Assembly (NCBI RefSeq): GCF_012273895.1 | Contig: NC_052125.1 | Location: forward strand, 3,162,001-3,226,000 | DNA length: 64,000 bases | Source: Zerene cesonia | Lineage: Eukaryota > Arthropoda > Insecta > Lepidoptera > Pieridae | Direction of reading: 5' to 3' | In this document: piece by piece, positions 57,611 through 64,000 of the stretch | Position numbering within the stretch: the stretch's first letter is position 1 | Layout of the letters: every line of letters begins with the position of its first letter | Program-made: the position numbers and the translations under genes | The notes under the pieces: generated by a model | What the model was told of the DNA's origin: nothing | What the model saw: the letters and a program-made list of their open reading frames with translations, nothing else | The model's database searches: none

Positions 57611-58863
57611 CTGGAGGAGATAGTGTATAGAACATTATTACTAATATAATATATTATTATTTAAATTTATCCAAGCAATTAAAACACATTTTGTTATTTA
57701 CATTGGGTAAAATTATTATTGTTTTTTTTTTATGTTTTACTAAATCTTTATCAATAACATAAACAGTGGACAAGTTAATCATTTCAAGAAGTGTTTGATT
57801 CAAGTTGAAATTAATTGAAATTTATATTGATAGTTTATTTACTGAGAAATACTAGTGCTATCGAATATCCCACTTCGATCAATAAGGAGAGGAGTAATGA
57901 AATGTTGCACAAATGGGAAAAATATTTCAAATCCGAGTGTAACCACATGGCACACCTTCAAAATTATAAGTATAGAATAATTTTTGTACAAAAAAATAAA
58001 TAAACGTCAACTATAGTGTCCCACAATACATTAAGAATCTCTAAAGATCCCCTGCGAGTTGTATGCTATGTTCCCAAGTATGCCTCTCATACGGCCGGGT
58101 AACATCTGTCTGATGGTACCCGAGTATTATGGATAGATTTTGTTTTTTTTTTTTTGTTGGAGTATTTTGTACTCTTTAGCCGAATTTTCATATAGGGTAA
58201 TAAAACTGTCATGCCAGCTGCCCATATCGCCACTCGCCACCTCTATTAACCCTGTAGAGGTGGGAGAGGATGTCTAGATACAGAGACATAATCCAGAGTA
58301 CGGATCAAGCGTCACAAATCGCAAAAACAAACATTGCAATTACCGCCTTTCGCGATTCCAGTGCACCCCCCTGGCATTGTCACCGACGTCAACTGTACAT
58401 ACAGACATTATACGTACGTTGGCTTATGACATTGAAGCGGCTGGATTAACCTCCATGACACTTCCGCGATGCTGACAGTCGGTTGGGTTTTTGCGGCGCG
58501 ATACGCGTTTGACTGTTTCTTATTGAATTACGCAATGAGGTTGAATGGATTTGATAGATATTCCGTGGAAGAATGGATGGTAAACTTGGGTTGTTTGTAA
58601 CTCGTAAATTTTGTCCCGCGCAACAAAAATATAATGACCATTGTTTGAGCAGGATAGTCGATTCGGAAAAATTTAAAGATTCAGTACAGCTCTTTCTATA
58701 TACAAAGAAATGTATCTTTCTCTCAAAGTCTCATACTGCCTTCTCAAAGTGAGGGACAAACGCATCCACAGATCGATTTTCTCATAGACACCTCTCGGGT
58801 CTCTCACGATCACTACCCACTAATCCATACTACAAAACTAAACAAAAATAACACTAAGATGCC

Positions 58864-59863
58864 NNNNNNNNNNNNNNNNNNNNNNNNNNNNNNNNNNNNN
58901 NNNNNNNNNNNNNNNNNNNNNNNNNNNNNNNNNNNNNNNNNNNNNNNNNNNNNNNNNNNNNNNNNNNNNNNNNNNNNNNNNNNNNNNNNNNNNNNNNNNN
59001 NNNNNNNNNNNNNNNNNNNNNNNNNNNNNNNNNNNNNNNNNNNNNNNNNNNNNNNNNNNNNNNNNNNNNNNNNNNNNNNNNNNNNNNNNNNNNNNNNNNN
59101 NNNNNNNNNNNNNNNNNNNNNNNNNNNNNNNNNNNNNNNNNNNNNNNNNNNNNNNNNNNNNNNNNNNNNNNNNNNNNNNNNNNNNNNNNNNNNNNNNNNN
59201 NNNNNNNNNNNNNNNNNNNNNNNNNNNNNNNNNNNNNNNNNNNNNNNNNNNNNNNNNNNNNNNNNNNNNNNNNNNNNNNNNNNNNNNNNNNNNNNNNNNN
59301 NNNNNNNNNNNNNNNNNNNNNNNNNNNNNNNNNNNNNNNNNNNNNNNNNNNNNNNNNNNNNNNNNNNNNNNNNNNNNNNNNNNNNNNNNNNNNNNNNNNN
59401 NNNNNNNNNNNNNNNNNNNNNNNNNNNNNNNNNNNNNNNNNNNNNNNNNNNNNNNNNNNNNNNNNNNNNNNNNNNNNNNNNNNNNNNNNNNNNNNNNNNN
59501 NNNNNNNNNNNNNNNNNNNNNNNNNNNNNNNNNNNNNNNNNNNNNNNNNNNNNNNNNNNNNNNNNNNNNNNNNNNNNNNNNNNNNNNNNNNNNNNNNNNN
59601 NNNNNNNNNNNNNNNNNNNNNNNNNNNNNNNNNNNNNNNNNNNNNNNNNNNNNNNNNNNNNNNNNNNNNNNNNNNNNNNNNNNNNNNNNNNNNNNNNNNN
59701 NNNNNNNNNNNNNNNNNNNNNNNNNNNNNNNNNNNNNNNNNNNNNNNNNNNNNNNNNNNNNNNNNNNNNNNNNNNNNNNNNNNNNNNNNNNNNNNNNNNN
59801 NNNNNNNNNNNNNNNNNNNNNNNNNNNNNNNNNNNNNNNNNNNNNNNNNNNNNNNNNNNNNNN
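58864..59863. other. Assembly gap (1000 N)
   Basis: Exactly 1000 N, the usual placeholder for a gap of unknown size. Part of the 5' end of PIP5K may be lost here. Confidence 0.99.
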
Positions 59864-60557
59864 GTATTCATATAAGGGTGAATACTGAATATACGCTATT
59901 TGAATTGCAATGGTTCATTGAAAAAAATTAAGTTAAAATTATTATATCATCGTTTCCCTTAACGTAAACAATACATAATGTGTTCTTTTTTTTTGGCCCA
60001 CATAGCCTATTTACAGTAATTGTATAGCACTAATTGTTTAAAATAGTTATAAATGTATACTCCTCTGGCCTCCCCGTTACTAGAATATAATAATTTTATC
60101 ACTAAAAACTCAAAATGCGTATGCAATTACGTTTATTTTTAAATACGATCATATGCTTGTATAAACATCGAAACATATTTTATCAAAATATATACTAAAA
60201 ATATTTAATAATATAAAAAAAAAATAAGTTATACTCATGTCCTGTTACAACAACAACATTTATAAATGTATGCTTCTATTGAAATGTCAAAATTCATCCC
60301 AAGTACGATTTTGCTTATTATCAACACGCTTTTATTTTATTAGCTCAATCTGTATATTGTATGTAAATTAAAAAATAATTATATCTTTAAACTAACAGCG
60401 CCTCTGGAGGTCTTCAAGAGGAGAATGAACTGGTAGGTACCGTCTAGGGAAAGCGCGCTCCATCTTAGATCACATCTCAGCTCACCATCAGACCAGAGAT
60501 CGTGGTTCGCCGGAGGCCTATTTCCTTCTCCTCGCCCTACCCAGTCCATTCCTTCTT

Positions 60558-60782
60558 CATCATCATCAGCCCATATATGTTCCCACTGCTGGGACATAGG
60601 CCTCCTATGAGGGTTCAGGCCATAATCCACCACGCTGGCCAAGTGCGGGTTGGCAGATATCACATGTCGTTGAACTTTTGATTCTTGGACATGCCGGTTT
60701 CCTCACGATGTTTTCCTTCACCGTTTTAAGCAGTGGTGATGTTATTCACATGTGCAGATAAATTGAAAAATCAATTTATTTC
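60558..60782 (-). mobile_element. tRNA-derived SINE, second family, head truncated
   Basis: Reverse complement of the body of 47147-47435, from CATCATCATCAGCCCATATA to AAATCAATTTATTT. The tRNA head is missing. Confidence 0.85.
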
Positions 60783-60789
60783 TTTAATT

Positions 60790-60932
60790 TTCCATTCCTT
60801 CTTACCAGTCATCAATCCTTTCCAGCGCATTCTCAGAGATCTGAGCCTCTGCGAATGTTCATGGGCGGTGGTGATCGTTTACCATCAGACGAACCACCAG
60901 CTCAGTTGCCTGCTATGACATAAAAAAAAACA
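60790..60932 (+). repeat. Family-E repeat
   Basis: CTCTGCGAATGTTCATGGGC GGTGGTGATCG and CATCAGACGAACCACCAGCTC. Confidence 0.8.
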
Positions 60933-61131
60933 AGCGCTTCCCTGTCATGATTAATAAAACAAACACGTAAAAAGCAACAAAATAATTCGTCCCTAGAATA
61001 AATTGTTTATACAAACCGCGACATATACTGATAAACACCCACACGATGAGCACTATCGCTAATGATTCAAGCAATTCGCATATTATACCGTTCGTTATGA
61101 AATTGTTATTTTTGTGAGACACTATTCCTAC

Positions 61132-61326
61132 TATCCTACTAATATTATAAATGCGAAAGTTTGTAAGGATATGGGTATGTATGTTACTCTTTCACGCAAA
61201 CACTGCTGAACCGATTGCAATGAAATTTGGTACGTACGCAGCTGGACAACTGGAATAACATATTTACTTTTTATCTCGATATTCCAACGGGATACAGACG
61301 CTAGTGAAACCGCATAGGCATAGGTT
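61132..61326 (-). repeat. Family-A repeat
   Basis: Reverse copy from CTACTAATATTATAAATGCG to about GCTAGTGAAACCGC. Confidence 0.85.
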
Positions 61327-61617
61327 AGTTAAACCCTACGGTAACTGAGCGTGGAAGGCCCCCGGGACTGTATTTTCGTATATATTTTATTATTTTATTT
61401 GCGTAATATTAAAAAAAAAAAAAAAAATGTGAAATTGAGCTTAATCTATACAAAGTTCAAAGAACGCACGCGCAGCCATTAAGCGAGGTTCATTTACAAC
61501 TTAAACAAACTTAAACTTCATTACTGTATACATACAGTCGAACCGAGTGAATGATTCATTTATTCAGGATAATTACATTTAAAAGTGATGAGTATTCATT
61601 TCTAAATGCATACATCC

Positions 61618-61876
61618 TACTATCGTTCCTACAAATATTGTAAAAGTTTGTAAGGATGTGTGTGTTTGTTGCTCTTTCACGCAAAAACTACTAAACCGAT
61701 TGCAATGAAATTTGGTACGTGTACAGCTGGACAACTGGAATAACACATAGGCAACGTTTGAACGCACTAATCTCAGGAACTACTGGTCCGATTTCAAAAA
61801 TTCATTCAGTGTTAGATAGCCCACTTATTGAGGAAGGCTATGTACCACGGGCGCAGCCGGGGCGGACCGCTAGTTA
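61618..61876 (-). repeat. Family-A fragment fused to a family-I repeat
   Basis: 61618-61757 is the reverse tail half of family A. 61757-61876 is a reverse family-I copy (TCTCAGGAACTACTGGTCCG, GGCTATGTACCACGGGCGC). The junction shows one element inserted into, or recombined with, the other. Confidence 0.75.
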
Positions 61877-62106
61877 ATAATATTAGCTTAGATTCCACTC
61901 CTACATACTCCCTTACTTCGCCCGTTTCGAAACCAATTACCCAGCCAACTCCGTTCAGTTGTATACAACCTCTGTGACCCAAATGCGCTCGGCTCTGCTG
62001 CGGAGGTCAGTCGTTAACGGTCAACATAAATATAACAGTCCTTGTTCAACACGTATTGTTAATTAAAAGGTGAGAATTTTGTTCGTTGAATACATCATAA
62101 TGGTCT

Positions 62107-62290
62107 ACTAGCTGCGCGCCGCGGTTTCACCCGCGTAAGTCTGCATCGCGTAAGAATATCGGGATAAAAAGCCTTGCCTTTCGAGTTATTCCAGTTGTCC
62201 AGCTATCTAAGTTTCATTGCAATCGGTTCAGTAGGTTTTTGCGTGAAAACAGACAAACATACACACATCCTCACAAACTACAATATATAG
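62107..62290 (+). repeat. Family-A repeat
   Basis: Forward copy from CTAGCTGCGCGCCGCGGTTTC. The tail is incomplete. Confidence 0.8.
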
Positions 62291-62334
62291 TCCATTGGGA
62301 CGATACATCCTATACATAATCACACATATATAAA

Positions 62335-62392
62335 ACACACACACAAAAAAAATCCCATATATAAAACACACACACACACACACACACACAAA
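62335..62392. repeat. (CA)n-rich microsatellite
   Basis: Two CACACA runs separated by a duplicated CCCATATATAAA segment. Confidence 0.9.
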
Positions 62393-62396
62393 AAAA

Positions 62397-62735
62397 GGGC
62401 GATGCAAAATCCCAATCAGCTCAGCATATGGCCGGGGATGTTCGGCCTTCTATCGGTCGAAAATAAACCGGCTGCAGAATGTTTACAAAACATTCACGCG
62501 AGCTTCGCGTAAACCGTGGCGCGTAAGTGACCGTAGCTTATAATCTTTGGAAATTAAAAATTTCTGTAACATCGGAAGAGACTAGTTGCCCACAACACAG
62601 GGGATCCTAGCGTGGGAACTAGTGTATCTTTATAAAGTGCCAACTATTTATATGCTATTTCTTTTTATTGTATTTGATTGTATTGTTTAATTATGGAATA
62701 AATAAATCATTTCAAAAAAAAAAAAAATGCAATCT
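62397..62735 (+). mobile_element. 5'-truncated non-LTR retrotransposon 3' end with poly(A)
   Basis: A block of GC-richer sequence ends ATGGAATAAATAAATCATTT followed by a run of A. No coding frame. This is typical of a truncated LINE 3' end; a retrocopy is the alternative. Confidence 0.5.
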
Positions 62736-62944
62736 TATCGTTCATCACACGCCGCGCTAATTGTTGTTCTTGTAGACAGGTAAGCCGGGATGGGTGTCTT
62801 AGCATTGAATGTTTATAGTGTTCATTGTCCAACCGACTTCAAAAAACGTGTAGGGTTATCGATTGGGCGGTACGTTTTTGCGTTTATAACCTCATAGCTA
62901 TAGCTTTTTACTGGGCGAACCAAGTCTTACGATTTTACACTGTT

Positions 62945-63321
62945 TAATAGAAATTAGGGTAGGGAGAAAGGAAAGGATTAACGACTGGAAAGAAGGAATG
63001 GACTAGGACGGGTGAGGGAAAGGAAACGGGCCTCCGGCCACTTACCGTACGAAACACAGTGGCATGCCACTATTTCACGCCGGTTTTCTGTGGGGGTGTG
63101 GTACTTCCCTGGTGCGACCTGACCCAATTCGTGCCGAAGCGTGCTCGACTCCCACAATAGAATGTCTGTCCCTATGTATGCTTAAATCTTTAAAACTACG
63201 CAACGGATTTTGATGGGGTTTTTTTAATAGATAGAGTGGTTAAAGAGGTACGTTTTTATGTATAACATCTATTAAACTCCTGCAAATTTAACGACTGGGA
63301 AGCCGCGGGTAAAAGCTAGTA
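62945..63321 (-). repeat. Family-E right half followed by a family-G repeat
   Basis: 62945-63160 ends GTGCCGAAGCGTGCTCGACTCCC as at 57190. 63165-63321 is a reverse family-G copy (CGCAACGGATTTTGATGGGG, GCCGCGGGTAAAAGCTAGT). Confidence 0.78.
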
Positions 63322-63599
63322 AATAACAACAACAAACAAAATTCTTACGATTTTTTCATTGAAAGCTATCGTAAGGTTCCATTTAAGTTTGGACTAGTTT
63401 TTGTATTTAAAAAAAAATGGTTGCCTGTAAAGTCGGTTTTACGGGCGAAGATTTTACGTGACGTCTTTTTCTCGGTAGAATATTTATTGATATGAATATT
63501 ATTAAATTGCACAATAGGAACAAGGAATTGAATGAAAATAAGAATTGCACAAATTTTAACTATAGAAAATATATTTTGTTTACTAAAAAGACAGAGACA

Positions 63600-63760
63600 G
63601 AGACAGAGACACAAGCACGCGCCGATTCAATGCGCCTAATTCTCTAGTGCTGCGCGCGCGGCGGACCGATCATAGTTCGGTGACTCATCGTAACGTTACC
63701 GGGCGTTACACTTTTTCATGAGTGACTCCTAGCCGCAACCTAATTTAAGACGTTGTCACG
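63600..63760. promoter_or_regulatory. CpG-rich, promoter-like block
   Basis: The sequence CTGCGCGCGCGGCGGACCG, then GGTGACTCATC and ATGAGTGACTCC (AP-1-like, in inverted orientation) and the palindrome GTAACGTTAC, all within 130 bases of an otherwise AT-rich region. It could be the first exon or promoter of PIP5K or of a gene to the right. No frame supports a coding call. Confidence 0.3.
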
Positions 63761-64000
63761 TCAAAATTATTGTATTCAAGTAGGTACTTGATATTATAAA
63801 TGCGTAAGTGTATTTGTTTGTGTGTTTGTCATTCTTTCACGTAGTAACAGAGCGCGTTTCATGATAAAATTATTACGTCTGAAGTCAGTAAGGAGACTAC
63901 AGTGACATAGTGCACTTTATACTATAGCAGGGAAATATATAATTCCCATTGGAAGATAAACATTATGATGGACTTTTGAATCACATCGAAATTGTATTTT

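Larger units (their letters stand above)
59864..63600. other. Repeat-dense sequence upstream of PIP5K, no gene seen
   Basis: Mostly the SINE, family A, E, G and I copies listed above, plus a truncated retroelement. I searched the minus strand for the missing N-terminal PIP5K exons and found none. Confidence 0.55.

Noticed and set aside
58813..59875. Long frames across the N run
   Set aside because: They consist almost wholly of unknown bases.
61900..61990. Upstream PIP5K exon on the minus strand (donor-like GGCTGG|GTAATT)
   Set aside because: The translated sequence does not match the expected N-terminal kinase motif, and no acceptor precedes it.
1..64000. CRISPR arrays, operons, prophage or other prokaryotic systems
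   Set aside because: No regularly spaced repeats, no ribosome-binding-site gene clusters; the window is clearly eukaryotic.

Overview
This is a window of insect nuclear DNA, most likely from a moth or butterfly (Lepidoptera). It is AT-rich, has GT-AG introns, and contains many short dispersed repeats of the kinds common in lepidopteran genomes: tRNA-headed SINEs, foldback elements, and repeats ending in TATAATATTAGTAGGAT-like tails. No bacterial or viral gene organisation is visible. A 1000-base N run at 58864-59863 is a scaffold gap.

Layout. Positions 1-7.4 kb are mostly repeats, plus a possible minus-strand first exon near 3.6-3.8 kb. A C2H2 zinc-finger exon (+) lies at 7449-7557. A small three-exon gene (+, 181 aa) at 10071-11187 ends almost tail-to-tail with a minus-strand gene for a Cys-rich protein (12318-11308). 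About 0.8 kb away, and divergent from it, begins a three-exon plus-strand gene (13154-19747) encoding a 2068-residue protein of unknown function with a Cys/Pro/Ser-rich segment.

The largest locus, on the minus strand from 57610 to 22562, is a type I phosphatidylinositol-4-phosphate 5-kinase (PIP5K). I rebuilt nine consecutive kinase exons by joining phase-matched splice sites. The N-terminal exons lie in the gap or beyond the right edge. The exon ending at 41793 can join, in the same phase, to three different tails: a 1.1-kb exon (40509-39407), a 1.4-kb exon (within 35660-34260), or a chain of short exons (33413-33200, 32887-32793, optional 32216-32122, then 22656-22562). The locus therefore probably makes kinases with different C-termini. 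The first tail carries several motifs resembling dynein light chain (LC8) ligands.

Repeats are dense at 0-9.8 kb and 46.6-64 kb, and sparse in the long PIP5K introns between. Notable sequence oddities are two abutting perfect palindromes at 9623-9696, two SINE insertions with clean target-site duplications, a repeat abutting a kinase splice acceptor, and a tRNA-like sequence embedded in a larger repeat.
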